Shown: positions 12,021 through 22,984 of the stretch, piece after piece
Layout: each line of letters starts with the position of its first letter
Numbering within the stretch: position 1 is the first letter of the stretch
Assembly (NCBI GenBank): GCA_949752735.1
Contig: OX457039.1
Span: 21,560,830-21,624,829, forward strand
Source of the DNA: Lumbricus terrestris
Taxonomy: Eukaryota > Annelida > Clitellata > Crassiclitellata > Lumbricidae
Length of the DNA: 64,000 nt
Direction of reading: 5' to 3'
The notes under the pieces: generated by a model
The model's database searches: none
Told to the model about the DNA's origin: nothing
Seen by the model: only the letters and a program-made list of their open reading frames with translations
Translations under genes and position numbers: made by a program

Positions 12021-12471
12021 CATGGGCGGAGACCTAGGGGGGGACAGGGGGGGACGGTCCCCCCCAATAAAAGTGTTGGGGGGACGGCCCATGCATTTGT
12101 CCCCCCCAATGTTTGAGCGTCAAGAGTTTTTTGGCGGCGAAAATAGAAATATTTCGTCGAGATTTCGCTCGGATGACTAAAAAAAAAAAAAAAGGTCATC
12201 AACTTTTTGGGCGGCGAAAATAGAAATATTTCGTTGAGATTTGGCCCGGATGACTAAAAAAAAAAAAGAGGTCATCAACTTTTTTGGCGGCGAAAATAGA
12301 AATATTTCGTCGAGATTTGGCCCGGATGACTAAAAAAAAAAAAAGGTTATCAACTTTTTTTGGTGGCGAAAATAGAATTTTTTTTCGAGATTTCGCCGGT
12401 CGTCAGAAATTTTTCGGAAAATCTCGCGTCTTTCCGTCCCCCCCAATTCTCGGCCCAGGTCTCCGCCTATG
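12021..12471. mobile_element. hAT-like MITE, family B, with internal repeats
   Basis: It starts CATGGGCGGAGACCT and ends AGGTCTCCGCCTATG, with the 8-bp duplication GTCTAGAC on both sides (12013-12020, 12472-12479). The interior has three to four copies of a unit of about 75 bp containing TTGGCGGCGAAAATAGAAAT, TTCGTCGAGATTT and a poly-A run followed by GGTCATCAACTTTTT. A shorter copy sits at 61792-62088. Confidence 0.85.
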
Positions 12472-12849
12472 GTCTAGACGTACGTTTTCGATTTGAGTTG
12501 AACGAATACAGGGCGGATACAGAAATTTTGGAAGGGGGGGTGAACATATTTGTGGTCTTGGGCCCAAAAAAATGTTTGTTGGTCTTCCGCTGAAAGAATC
12601 CTTTTTTAGTCTTTCGCCCAAAAAACTTCTAAAAACCCGTGTCGACTCCAGTTATTTAAAATCTGATTACTTTTTTAGTCATGTGCTAGGCCTACCTTCT
12701 CTATTACCTTCCTGTTGCGTTGATTTACAGCTTCTTGAAACCTGATGGAGAGAGGGACCACGTCATATCATATGCGAATCTATGAATGGGGTGGGGCATG
12801 GCCGGATTGCCCCCTGCATGAGCCCCTTCCTTGGATCCGCTCTACTATT

Positions 12850-13035
12850 CGGATCTACTATACAGATCTACTATTATATGTCTGTATGCAAGTCATGTAG
12901 ATGTTAATTTTGAGAATATAAAACGGGACTTTTTATGACGTCACTTCGATTATGATACAATTCTACAATTAAATAAGTTCACTGAGAAAACGAAATTAGG
13001 CCTATTGTGACGTCACTTCGATCAGGACACAGATC
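12850..13035 (-). repeat. CRE-bearing satellite, two units in reverse orientation
   Basis: The units contain TATGACGTCACTTCGAT (near 12937) and TGTGACGTCACTTCGATCA (near 13009). They are inverse relatives of the array at 19745-20870. Confidence 0.65.
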
Positions 13036-13461
13036 TTCTGCAGGGCCTGTGGCATGAAATCTTGTCCGGCATGAAATAATGTCCGGAAAGCCTTGTCATT
13101 GGTTCACGTGACCGATGACATCAGATAGCAACTGTCAAGCTACAGTATTAATAGCACCATGAGATCTTGTCCGGGAAGACACAAAATAGACAAGATAATT
13201 ATTCAGCCTACCAAGACCAATGATAATAGGCACAGCCTAGCTGGCCTAACTATAATATTATTAAAACTAAGGCCTACGTGTCGAAATCCTCCAAAATTAT
13301 GGGTTTTAAGTAAAATTAGCTTTTCATAAAATATAAAGAGATTCTACTTTAACGGCTAATTGAAAGTGATTGTGTATGAAGTTAGAAAATTAGTAGTTTA
13401 TAATCACACTTCAGACAGATAGCCTAGGTTAACAGGACCTATCTCGAGATCTGTTGTACGT

Positions 13462-14547
13462 GATATCCTATCAACAGGGCGAATTTCAAAAGGGCGCAAT
13501 CAAAGGGGCGCAGTCAAATGGACGAAAATCAAGAGAGCGCATTGCTTTTAGATCGCACGATCAATAGGGCGAAAAGACAAATATTGTAAGAGTGATCAAA
13601 AGGGCGCAATCAACGGGGCGCAAACAAATACAATGAAAAGGCAATCAAAGGGCGCGTCTTAAAAGACCGAAGGGAACCGAAAAGGGTAAATAAAGACTGT
13701 GCTAATAAGGCGACGAGCAATCGAAGCCCACTGGATTGAAGCGAAATGATTAAAAGAAGAATTTAACAGGCCAGTAAGAAAAGAACGATTATGAAATGAA
13801 AGCTGGATGAAGGTTCTCTTACATGTGAAATAGAAGCTGAATTGACGAAATAATGTTTAAGAAATGGAAGAAGGATGAAGGTTCTTTTATTGATGAAATA
13901 GGAGTTGGATTGATGAAAATAATGCTTAAGAAATAGAAGATGGATTGACGAAAATAATGCTTAAGAAATGGAAGCTGGATTAATGAGGCTCTTTTATTGA
14001 TGAAAATATGAGTTGGATTGATGAAAATAGGGCTTAAGAAATGGAAGATGGATGAAGGAGGCTCTTTTATTGATGAAAATATGAGTTGGATTGATGAAAA
14101 TAAGGCTTAAGAAATGGAAGATGGATGAAGGAGGCTCTTTTATTGATGAAAATATGAGTTGGATTGATGAAAATAAGGCTTAAGAAATGGAAGATGGATG
14201 AAGGAGGCTCTTTTATTGATGAAAATATGAGTTGGATTGATGAAAATAAGGCTTAAGAAATGGAAGATGGATGAAGGAGCTCTTTTATTGATGAAAATAT
14301 GAGTTGGATTGATGAAAATAAGACTTAAGAAATAGAAGCTGGATTGACGAAAATAATGCTTAAGAAATGGAAGCTGGATGAAGGCTCTTTCAACGGTGGT
14401 TACATGCGCCTTTTTGATTGCGGTCTTTTAAACATGCGCCCTTTTGTTTTTCGCCCTTTCGACCATGCGCTCTAAAAACGATGCGCTTTATTCATTTTCG
14501 CCCTTTTGATTGCGCCCTTTTGAAATTCGCCCTGTTGATAGTGAACC
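13462..14547. mobile_element. Mutator-like nonautonomous element, 9-bp TSD
   Basis: The flanking 9-bp duplication GTTGTACGT (13453-13461, 14548-14556) is perfect. Just inside, CTATCAACAGGGCGAATTTC mirrors GAAATTCGCCCTGTTGATAG. Both subterminal zones are built from 'AAAGGGCGCAATCAAA'-like words. The centre (13790-14390) is a minisatellite. A 9-bp TSD with long TIRs suggests the Mutator group. There are no coding genes. Confidence 0.7.
14031..14322. repeat. 73-bp tandem minisatellite
   Basis: GGCTTAAGAAATGGAAGATG recurs at 14031, 14104, 14177 and 14250, an exact 73-bp period. Each unit also contains GGCTCTTTTATTGATGAAAA and TGAGTTGGATTGATG. Shorter degenerate copies extend to about 13790 and 14390. 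Confidence 0.85.
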
Positions 14548-15262
14548 GTTGTACGTAGTAGGCCTAGCCTATATGAGTATTATAAGTCAACGGCAGTAGC
14601 ATCGTACCGCGTTCATAGATTTAGACTAACCTATAGGCCTATACAGCTTCTCGATGAGTGACCCTCATAGTCGCCTCAGCACGAAAACGCGGATCCCGAG
14701 GAAAAGAAAATAGGCCTAATGCTTTAAATTGACCAGAAAAACGAGCCGTTAGTTTGGCGCTTAGTGCTAGGTGAAATAAACAGAACTGAAAACTAAGGGA
14801 TAAATGGAAAGTCTAATTTTTAAAGGTTTTAGAACTCCTTTCTACGCTCTGAAAGCGATCTTACTCATTTACACAGGCCTCGACTCATCGCCATTTCGCC
14901 ACGTTCCGCGATGGGAATTTCCTTCTAAATATAGAACTAGCGTCATCGTGATCGCAACAACAAGCATCGCACACTAAAAGAATAATTCAACTGTTTACAT
15001 CCTTGATTTCTCGTCCCATATATAAAATTATATTATTGATTTTATGTTAGTAAGATACTTTTACGCGAATAATTTATATAGCCTAGTAATAGTAGGAAAT
15101 ACTGTTTCGACAAAGAAAGTAGGCGGAGTCGTGTCCATTTCATGCCGGACAAGATTTCATGCCGGACAAGATCTCATACGTATGCCGTATAAAATACTGT
15201 CTTGACAACGGAAGTGGGCGGAATCGGACACAATTTAATGCCGGACAAGATTTCATGCCACA

Positions 15263-15610
15263 CCGGATTAAGGCATGTTCGACATGTTCGGCCGAACAGG
15301 GGCCCCCACACTTTAGGGGGCCTCCACAAATACAATAGGAATATTTTTCATCATTGTTAATAATATTGTTATAGCAAAAATTAGTTTAAATCTCTGAACA
15401 AAAAATTAAATTGCAAATTTATTCGAAAACTTCTAATTTTAACATATTCAATTTTTGCACATGTTTGGGGCCCTTATGGAGTTTCCATTAACAGGCAGAT
15501 TGATATTAAAATCGGTGAGAAATGCTAGTGAAAGCTATAAATTAAGTTTTATCGCTTATTTAAACACTTGCGGTAATACCTATTAGATCGGAACTCAAGT
15601 GCCATGCAAC
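15263..15610. other. non-coding, repeat edge
   Basis: Near 15264 the phrase CCGGATTAAGGCATGTTCGA recurs inversely at 62110 and, diverged, at 20884 with GGGGGCCC. It is likely the edge of a dispersed repeat. There is no gene. Confidence 0.4.
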
Positions 15611-15787
15611 CAGGGCTTAAAGTGTGGGTGGACGGTCCTGGACGGCGTCCATGCACTTCTTTTAAAATCTTAACGCTGTCCAGCCACTTATTGGCCAGCA
15701 CAGCCTGGAAAGGTAAGGGGCGTCCGGCACTTCTTTTGGAAAGGTAAGGGGCGTCCAGGCACTTATTTTCCCACACTTTACGCACTG
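15611..15787. mobile_element. hAT-like MITE, family C, copy 1
   Basis: The ends are CAGGGCTTAAAGTGTGG and CCACACTTTACGCACTG. The flanks are CATGCAAC and CATGCAGC, an 8-bp TSD with one mismatch. The interior has GGCGTCCAGGCACTT words. Better-preserved copies lie at 19864-20042 and 29923-30097. Confidence 0.8.
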
Positions 15788-15963
15788 CATGCAGCGCTTT
15801 ATGAAATGGAGTCATTAGGTCTATAATTAATTATTGTGTATGCTGCGGGCTCAGTACCGGTACTATATAAACTATATATCTATAATTCTATATAAATAAA
15901 GAGAAGATACTGTGTGTTTGACCGGAATGCATTTCCACAGTTTTTTTTAGCTTTTCACTCCAA

Positions 15964-16519
15964 TCCGTCACTATATATACTGTGTCCGTCTCGGCATGGG
16001 ACACCCAGTGGAGGAGTTCGCGAATTTCTGCCATTATGGGAGCCAGGGCGGGGCCGGGTTTTGGGGGGAAAATTTTTCTCCCCGAAAATCCCAAATTTCA
16101 CGAGTGGCGTACCGGTGGAGGTCGGAGTTAGTGGTGGCGTGTTGTTGGGTGGGGGTTGGGGAGGGGGAAATTTTCCCGAAAACTCAAATTTCACGGGTGG
16201 CGTACCGGTGGAGAGGTCGGAGTGTGGTTGGGTGTTATCGGGTGGGTGGGGATTGGGGGGTGGGAGGGAAAAATTTTCACGTGTGGCGTAACGGTGGAGT
16301 TCGGATTGTTGTGGGGGTGTTGTGGGTAGAATATGGGGGTGGGGTGTGGGTGGGGTGGGTTGGGGGGTGGATGTGGGAAAATTTTCCCGAAAACTCAAAT
16401 TTCTCGGGTGGTTTACCGGTGGAGGTCGGTGTATGGTGGGGTGTGGTGGGTGTGGTGGGGTTGAGGCTGGAGTGGGTCGAATCCTAAATTTCCCGGGCAA
16501 CGCCGGGTACCCCAGCTAG
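15964..16519 (+). mobile_element. Helitron-like nonautonomous element
   Basis: The 3' end reads CCCGGGCAACGCCGGGTACC then CCAGCTAG, a short GC hairpin (16492-16507) about 9 bases before a terminal CTAG followed by T. This is the classic Helitron 3' signature. A plausible 5' end A|TC occurs at 15963/15964 before ACTATATATACTG. No TIR or TSD exists, as expected. The interior is G-rich minisatellite with ACCGGTGGAGGTCGG words. Open frames on both strands here come from this skew and are not genes. Confidence 0.6.
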
Positions 16520-16566
16520 TACTATATAACGCCTTAGGCTGTAAGAGATTAGACAATTTATTATCA

Positions 16567-16881
16567 TTAATGAGCAAATGGTGCCTTTTTATACAAAACC
16601 CGAGTGATGTAATGTCTGTCATCTTTGGTTGGCAATACAAAGTTGTGAGGGCGTGGCTTCAATTGATAGGGACGATCAGCAACCGGTGAGAAAAGCGGTC
16701 GAACATGGAAGTCGTTTCTGGAAACGGCAGCTAGAAGACGAGCATCAGCAACATCAACCATTTCAGTCGCAGTAGGCGAGTCATTTGACAAGTATACCCT
16801 ACCTGGTCGACGGACTCTTGATAATAATAGGCGCTCGATCCTGAGCATGCAGTAGTAAAGCCCACCAGGCAGGAGCGGCAC
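16567..16881 (-). pseudogene. possible LINE C-terminal fragment
   Basis: The 104-codon frame ends in RPHNFVLPTKDDRHYITRVL, which resembles the basic tail found at the C-terminus of some non-LTR retrotransposon polyproteins. Upstream residues are arginine- and leucine-rich without a domain I know. No reverse transcriptase motifs are attached. A short host exon cannot be excluded. Confidence 0.3.
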
Positions 16882-16954
16882 ACATCATTCTGGAAACAGT
16901 AGTAAGCTAAGCTCTATCTGCAGCGGTAGCTGTGCATGAAGAGCATCCGGTGAT

Positions 16955-17455
16955 CAGTGGCGGCGCCAGGATTTCAGGTTTGGGGGGTTGAATCCTCGCG
17001 GAAGAAATTTTCCATTTTCATACGCCAAAACTTGACGGCCTTTTTTTAGTCATCCAGTCGAAACCTCATGAAAATTTTCCACTTTTTCATCCGCCGACAT
17101 TTCTGGCGACTTTTTTTTAGCCATTTGATCGAAATCTCATGGATATATTTCATTTTTAGGGGGGCTTATCGTGGAAGGCTGGCCTAGTTAGCTACACCGG
17201 TAAGCGAAAGCGGCATACGTCTGTTGGTTGCAACGGACTGCGGTTCAAGCCCCAGGCTGGGAGTTGACATTCAGAGATTTTAGATTTAGATATCTCGGGC
17301 TAGCACGTGTGGGACGCAGGGGCGCAAGCTCCTGGGAACGACCTTGGGCAAGTTGCTTACCCATCATTGTCTGTGAGGAAGGCAACGGGAAACCACCTCA
17401 CTCATCTCATCCCCAGTGGCGTAAAGCCAATGAACCTGCCTTCTGGCAGAGCACT

Positions 17456-17532
<77 letters not shown>

Positions 17533-17631
17533 TATCGTGGAAATATTTCAGTATTAGGCCTACATGTAAGAAAAACCGGATGGCCTTTTTTAGGGGGTTC
17601 AGCCCCCCTATCCCCTCTGGCGCCGCTACTG
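16955..17631. mobile_element. hAT-like element, family D, carrying a nested SINE
   Basis: CAGTGGCGGCGCCAGGAT at the left mirrors CTGGCGCCGCTACTG at the right. An 8-bp duplication CCGGTGAT flanks it (16947-16954, 17632-17639). A tRNA-headed SINE with an (ATC)n tail (17179-17533) has inserted inside. Frames reading poly-Ser, poly-Ile or poly-Asp over the tail are artefacts. Confidence 0.85.
17179..17533 (+). repeat. tRNA-headed SINE, copy 1, with (ATC)n tail
   Basis: The head is CTGGCCTAGTTAGCTACACC, with a B-box GGTTCAAGCCC at 17242-17252. The body includes GGGCAAGTTGCTTACCC, reminiscent of SINE core domains, and it ends in about 26 ATC units (17455-17533). Copy 2 at 36636-36917 is nearly collinear, which defines the element. 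Confidence 0.75.
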
Positions 17632-17639
17632 CCGGTGAT

Positions 17640-18463
17640 AGTCCACGCGCTCTCAACGTTCACAGAGCATGAAAAGACCCGGCACAGGAGAAAACCACAT
17701 CGTCTACATGAGAGGTGACTCGAAGATAAGAGTTAAGGATTACTCCAAGTATATTAATAGACGTTACTTTTTGTAGCCCATCCATGAGTTCTGGCGTGGC
17801 GTTACTGGCGTACATTCAAACGGGCGAACGGTGAAGGATCTCACCCGATTAGAAAAATGAACAGGGTCAATTCCGTAGACGCATGGGCTGAGTTTGGTTT
17901 CCGTTCTTGGAGGGGCTAAAGCCTTCTGGGGGGAGCTAAACCCGGGAAAAGATACTATTTACACGGCAAAAAAGAATCTGGGTCCTCTTGGGGGGGGGGG
18001 GGGGCTTAGCCCACTAACCCCTGATAAACTCCGCATATATGCGTAGACGGATGCTATATAAAATCCGATTACATTTACCTAATCCTGCTTGACCTGTGTC
18101 TCCATGGTGTAGGTCAACTAGCCATCCTGCCAGCAGAAGACTAAAGAAAGACGTCCGAAAGCATCAGCTGATGACTAAAGAAAGACGTCCGAAAGCATCA
18201 GCTGATGACTAAAGAAAGACGCCCGAGGGCCTACACGCTGTATACCCGCGTACGTAGCCTATAGCTTCGTGTAGGTCTACAGCCCTGCAAGTAGGCTACG
18301 CCTACACAAATCAGCGGCAAATGCCAATTAAGGCTGTAGTCAATCCACGGAGCTGCATGAGCCGTTCTTGGCTTATTGACTTGGCCACGCTCAACATCGG
18401 TTACAGAGACTTTTAAGTTTTTAACAATAAACCTATTTAATTTGATAAAACTTACTGATTATA
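17640..18463. other. non-coding; short tandem repeat at 18135-18225
   Basis: There is no gene. ACTAAAGAAAGACGTCCGAA is repeated three times (near 18140, 18174 and 18206), separated by CATCAGCTGATG. Several TAGGCCTA words and a G12-type run (17991-18004) are present. Confidence 0.5.
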
Positions 18464-19636
18464 CAGGGTGCGCCAAAAAAAAGTAATCCCCTACGGTTTT
18501 CAGCCCATATATATTGGCCAAACATACGAATTTTAAAATGAAACTTTACAGTCTTAAAGGCAATTCATATTTACGTACAATGGTCAAATTACCAAAAAAT
18601 ATTTCAAACAGAACAAAAGTTATTTCACTTTTAGTGAGGCTACCCACCGTTTTTTGACGATTCAAACACGCGACGCAACAAAAAGTAACAAAAAACCAAT
18701 TTAATTATTCTGGCCAATATCTTGGCCGGAAATAAGAATTTCGAGATGAAATTTTACAGGCTTAAAGAGAATTCATATCTACACATGATGGCCAGATTTC
18801 AGCAAAACATTTCAAACAGAATAAAAGTTATGGTACTTTTAAGGAGGCCACCCACCGTTTTTTGACGATTCAAAGACGTAACGCAGCAAAAAGTAGTAAA
18901 AACACGATTTTGTTAAGTCTCATCTCAAATAATTGTTATCAGATAGCCTTGATTTTGCCAGATGATCATTATTATTACTATTTAAAAAAGGAACAGGGTG
19001 CCAGCCTAGCTGCGCGTCACTGAGAAGTCACTTAGCAAGATGACAATCAAATTGGTAAATAAGTAATCTGTCAGATTAATCAACAGGTTCATCAAGAACT
19101 TTGCAAAGAGACTCAAAAGATGTTTTGGCACTGGTGGTGGGCACATTGAACACAAGTTGTGAAGCACTACCAAGTTCAGTTCCAAACAGTTATTTGAGAT
19201 ATGACTTGATAAAATCACGTATTTTAAATTTTTTTTGCGTTACGTTTTTTAATCGTCAAAAACGGTTGGTGGCCTCACTAAAAGTGGTATAACTTTTGTT
19301 GTGTTTGAAATATTTTGATGAAATCTGGCTATCATGTGTAAATATGAATTGTCTTTGAGCCTGTAAAATTTCATTTCGAAATTCTTACTTCTGGCCATGA
19401 TATTGACAAAAATCCTACTTTTTGCTGCGTTTCGTTTTTGAGTCGTCAAAAAACGGGGGGTGGCCTCACTAAAAGTGGTGTAACTTTTGTTGTGTTTGAA
19501 ATATTTTTATGAAATCTGGCCATCATGTGTAAATATGAATTGTCTTTAAGACTGTAAAGTTTCATTTAAAAATTCGTATGTTTGGCCAAGATATGGGCAA
19601 AAATCCTCAGGGGATTACTTTTTTTGGCGCACCCTG
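18464..19636. mobile_element. mariner/Tc1-like nonautonomous element, palindromic
   Basis: The ends CAGGGTGCGCCAAAAAAAAG and TTTTTTTGGCGCACCCTG are flanked by TA on both sides, as expected for Tc1/mariner insertion. Internal arms repeat 'ttttagtgaggccaccc...gttttttgacga' in opposite orientations (18640 and 18840 versus 19260 and 19460), so the element folds on itself. No transposase remains. Confidence 0.7.
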
Positions 19637-19744
19637 TATACCCCGCAGTTGATCGAGTCGTGGGCTACGATCGACTTGGCTCGCGCGACGATCGACTCGA
19701 TCGACTTCGTCGACTTGACCTAGATTTGTCTCTTGCTCACCATC

Positions 19745-20870
19745 TGCATTTATATGCTCTTAAAATGAAATTATATGATGGTAGATCTGTGTCATAAATC
19801 TGTGTGACGTAACAATAAGCCTAATATCGTATTCTCAGTGAATTTTTAGATTTGCACTGTAATCAGTGCCTAAAGTGTGGGAAAATGAGTGCCTGGACGC
19901 CCCTTACCTCTCCAAAAGAAGTGCCTGGACGCCCCTTACCTTTCTAGTCTGTGCTCCGCCAATAAGTGGCTGGACGGCGTTCAAAATTTAAAACAAGTGC
20001 ATGGACGCCGTCCATGACCGTCCAGGCACACTTTAAGCCCTGACTGTAATCATAGTGACGTCACAATAGGCCTCGTTTTAGATTATGTAAATGAATCTCA
20101 ATAATTATCATGGTAGATCTGTGTAATAATCGAAGTTAGTCACAATTAATAGGCCAAGTTTATACTCTCAAAATGTACTTCTATAGTTACAGATCATTAT
20201 CATAATCGAAGTTAGCCACAATAAACCTATTTCATTCTCAAAATGAACTTCTTTAATAGTAGGTCTGTATCATGATCGAAGTGACGTCACACTGGGCCTA
20301 GTTTTATATTCTCAAACTGAACGTATAATAATAGATTTGTATCATAATCAGAGCGATGTTGCGTTTCAACAGTCACAGTTTTGTATTATGAAAATGAAAT
20401 AATATGACAGCAGCTAGATCTGTATCATAATCGAAATGACGCCACAATAGACCTAATTTCGTTTTCTCAGTGAACTTGTTTAATAGCAGAATTGTATTAT
20501 AATAGAAATGACGTCTTAAAAAGCCCCGTTTTATATTCGCAAAATAAACATAATATACTGGTAGATATGTATAATAATCGAAGTGACGTCACAGTAGACC
20601 TTGATTATATTCTCAATATGCACTTCTATAATAGTACATTTGTCTCATGATCGAAGTGACGTCACACTAGACCGTGTTTATATTCTCAAAATCCACTTCC
20701 ATAATGGGCCTAGCAAATTTGTATCATAATCGATGTGACATCACAATAGGCGCTGTTTTTTTTAAATTCTCGATGTGAACTTATAATAGTAAAATTGTAT
20801 CATAATCAGAGTAACGTTACAATAGGCACAGGCCTAGTTTTGTATTCTCAACATTAATGAAATAATATGA
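19745..20870 (+). repeat. CRE-bearing satellite array
   Basis: About a dozen diverged units of roughly 75-80 bp, each containing TATCATAATCGAAGTGACG, then AATAGGCCTAGTTTT and TTCTCAAAATGAACTT-like words. The palindrome TGACGTCA (a cAMP response element) survives intact at about 20055, 20283, 20584 and 20658 and is mutated in other units. The MITE at 19864-20042 interrupts the array. Confidence 0.75.
19864..20042. mobile_element. hAT-like MITE, family C, copy 2
   Basis: The ends are CAGTGCCTAAAGTGTGGG and CACACTTTAAGCCCTG, with a perfect 8-bp TSD ACTGTAAT (19856-19863, 20043-20050). It is 179 bp and inserted in the CRE satellite. Confidence 0.85.
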
Positions 20871-22452
20871 CAGAAGATCAAAGCCGGATTAACAAATGTG
20901 GGGGCCCTGCTCAGTAAAATTGTGGGGCCCCAACCTTATAGAAAGACGACAAAAATGATCCACAAAACCTGTTGTAGGCCTATTCAACGAATCAGCATTC
21001 GTCTATTATTAATTCATTATTTCTATTTTCACGATCTCAACATGTCTTGCAGTAGGCTAGCTATTTCTACTAATGCTAAAATATAGACCCTATGCATAAT
21101 TTACAGCTCAATAATAATTACTAAAGTTATTCATGGTCAGACACTTTGTCTATTATTAATTCAAAATAGCCAGTGCACTGCATGGTGCAAGCAAACAGTG
21201 CAGAAGCGATTTTATGTCACAAATAAATTCGTAGCAGACGAAATTTTCTGGCAAACTTGTGGCAGGACAACGACCATGCCAGGGCAAGGGTTGTTTTACC
21301 AGGACATTTTGCCCTGATTTGCCCTGGTGTAGCACCGCCACTTATTACAAGCTAACATATATTTCCGCGCTTTCTTCAGTGGTAGACCATGGCTCAAGCT
21401 CCATCCAATGATTCAACCAATGAGCTTTCACCCCCGCTTCTGTATCTCTGCATGGGCCACCTTTCACTGCGCTCAGCTACCCGTGGAGACTTCCTTGCCC
21501 CTTTATCGCGTATTGTCACCATGCAGTGAAGAGCATTCATGGTAATGGGTCTAACTATCTAGAACAGCCTCCCTGTGTGTCTCATCCCGCTTCCCCATGA
21601 CTCTGCAGACTATCTCTTTCGTCTTCTTAAGGTTTCCTTTTTGACCAGGCCTGGGTTGCGAGTGCCTCTGAGTAGATTTAGTTTCATGGGCTCAATATAA
21701 ATTTATGTGATTGATTGTTTGAATTCGTAAAAATAGATTGTATACCGTATAATAATATATCAGAATTGGGGCTTTCTAATAATCATGAAACGAAATGACT
21801 TAGAATAAGCACGTTACAGAATTAGGCTACATATAGGCTAGGCCTACCGTGTATACGAGTTTGTGCATTGTAAGGGGCCCCGTCGCCCAGACTTATGTTT
21901 TGAGGGGGCTACATCGGTAAGAGCAGATCCGTACGTAGCAACAAATAACGTACGTTATTTGTTGCTACGGCCCTGCTCTTACCGATGTAGCTAACTGGGC
22001 CAGGTAGCAAGATGTTACCATGCAGGTATACACCTACCGATGACAATTATTTGGCCGATATATTTGACCTCGATATATAACTAAACAGGTTTTAATTGAC
22101 GAAAACTAAGTTCTAAGTTCCTAAGTTTCAAAGTGAAATAACAGCAAAGTAAAATTGTCAAATTGACCATCTGCGCTGATAACGCCCGGGATGGATGTCA
22201 AAATTAGTAAACTAGGCCCTATATGTCTAGACTAGACACAAAGCCTGCGTAGGTCTACAATAGCCTACACATGTACAAAGCTTGAACTGCATTGACGCTC
22301 TACATGCTAATAAATAGACCTACAGCGTCGATTATGATAAGTTTAACTAATTGACGTGTTGGCCAATCTAATAGTATAGCCTATGCTATGTTATGCGTAA
22401 TTTAAATTCTTGCTTATTCTGCTAAGGAAAACAATAAACTACGACGGTTAGT
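20871..22452. other. repeat-rich, including a degraded LINE 3' end
   Basis: CCGGATTAACAAATGTGGGG at 20884 is a repeat edge. 21250-21345 inversely matches 6235-6340. At 21470-21700 the plus strand carries a degraded LINE-like tail ending 'tgcgagtgcctctgagtag', the same 3' word as at 39400 and 40600. 21917-21990 contains a short palindrome around TAACGTACGTTA. No intact gene is seen. Confidence 0.45.
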
Positions 22453-22884
22453 CTAACGATCGATAAAGGTATCAATTAAGTCGCTTCCGAGATTACTACG
22501 TCGATCAGAAGAGGTTGATTTGGCAAATGACACAGAGCTTTGCTTCACAGGACCGTTGATTCCATTGCCATGCCTTTGATCTATCCATGTAGAGACAGTT
22601 TCGACTAAGACCATATGCGAACCACGGTCTGTTCTTCGCCCAGTTCGTGTAGGTGAGGACCACATCCGCCGACGAAGACTCATGTGTTCGTGCGCTTGTG
22701 CCATTCGATGCAGCTGCTGCTGCTGGCTGCCAGCTGAATGAGCGGAACGGATGACTTCGACGGCCACTGGTCCACAGGCCAACTGGACACGACGTGACTC
22801 CTCCTGCAGGAGCAGACCACAAGAACAATCAAATGACACACTGCAGTCGTCTGTTGATAGTTGCAAAATTTTGCATATCTTCAT
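22453..22884 (-). CDS. uncharacterised 143-residue ORF
   Basis: From the ATG at 22884 the frame runs 143 codons to TAG. The protein starts MKICKILQLSTDDCSVSFDC, has a short Gln run (SAGSQQQQLHRM) and an arginine-rich middle. I recognise no domain and no signal peptide. The stretch is more GC-rich than its surroundings and is not repeated in the window, which favours a real exon. The next feature upstream is a transposon at 22985. The frame could also be chance. Confidence 0.3.
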   Translation of the reverse strand: MKICKILQLSTDDCSVSFDCSCGLLLQEESRRVQLACGPVAVEVIRSAHSAGSQQQQLHRMAQAHEHMSLRRRMWSSPTRTGRRTDRGSHMVLVETVSTWIDQRHGNGINGPVKQSSVSFAKSTSSDRRSNLGSDLIDTFIDR

Positions 22885-22984
22885 GACTGACAACGACGCC
22901 GAAACACGGGACAGAGATTATAAGAGATAATAATTATTGACCTATTAGTCTCAACACAACTCATAAACGTTCAGTGATGGACAT

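Larger units (their letters stand above)
13048..15262. mobile_element. composite element with TGTGGCATGAAATCTTGTCCGG ends
   Basis: TGTGGCATGAAATCTTGTCC at 13048 is mirrored by GGACAAGATTTCATGCCACA ending at 15262. Further inverse copies of 'catgaaatcttgtccgg' stand inside each end (13070-13170 and 15140-15250). I cannot read a target duplication. A complete Mutator-like element (13462-14547) lies inside, so this outer element is older. No transposase frame is visible. Confidence 0.6.

Noticed and set aside
15955..16500. Pro-rich and Gly/Val-rich proteins of 160-180 residues on both strands
   Set aside because: They mirror the G-rich minisatellite of the Helitron-like element; both strands are open for the same reason.
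17228..17672. Frames with poly-Ile, poly-Ser and poly-Asp near 17460-17530
   Set aside because: They read through the (ATC)n tail of a SINE nested in a hAT element.
12850..20870. One 8-kb transposon bounded by inverse CRE satellites
   Set aside because: The satellites are unequal (2 versus about 12 units) and the DNA between is a mosaic of independent elements; no TSD was found.
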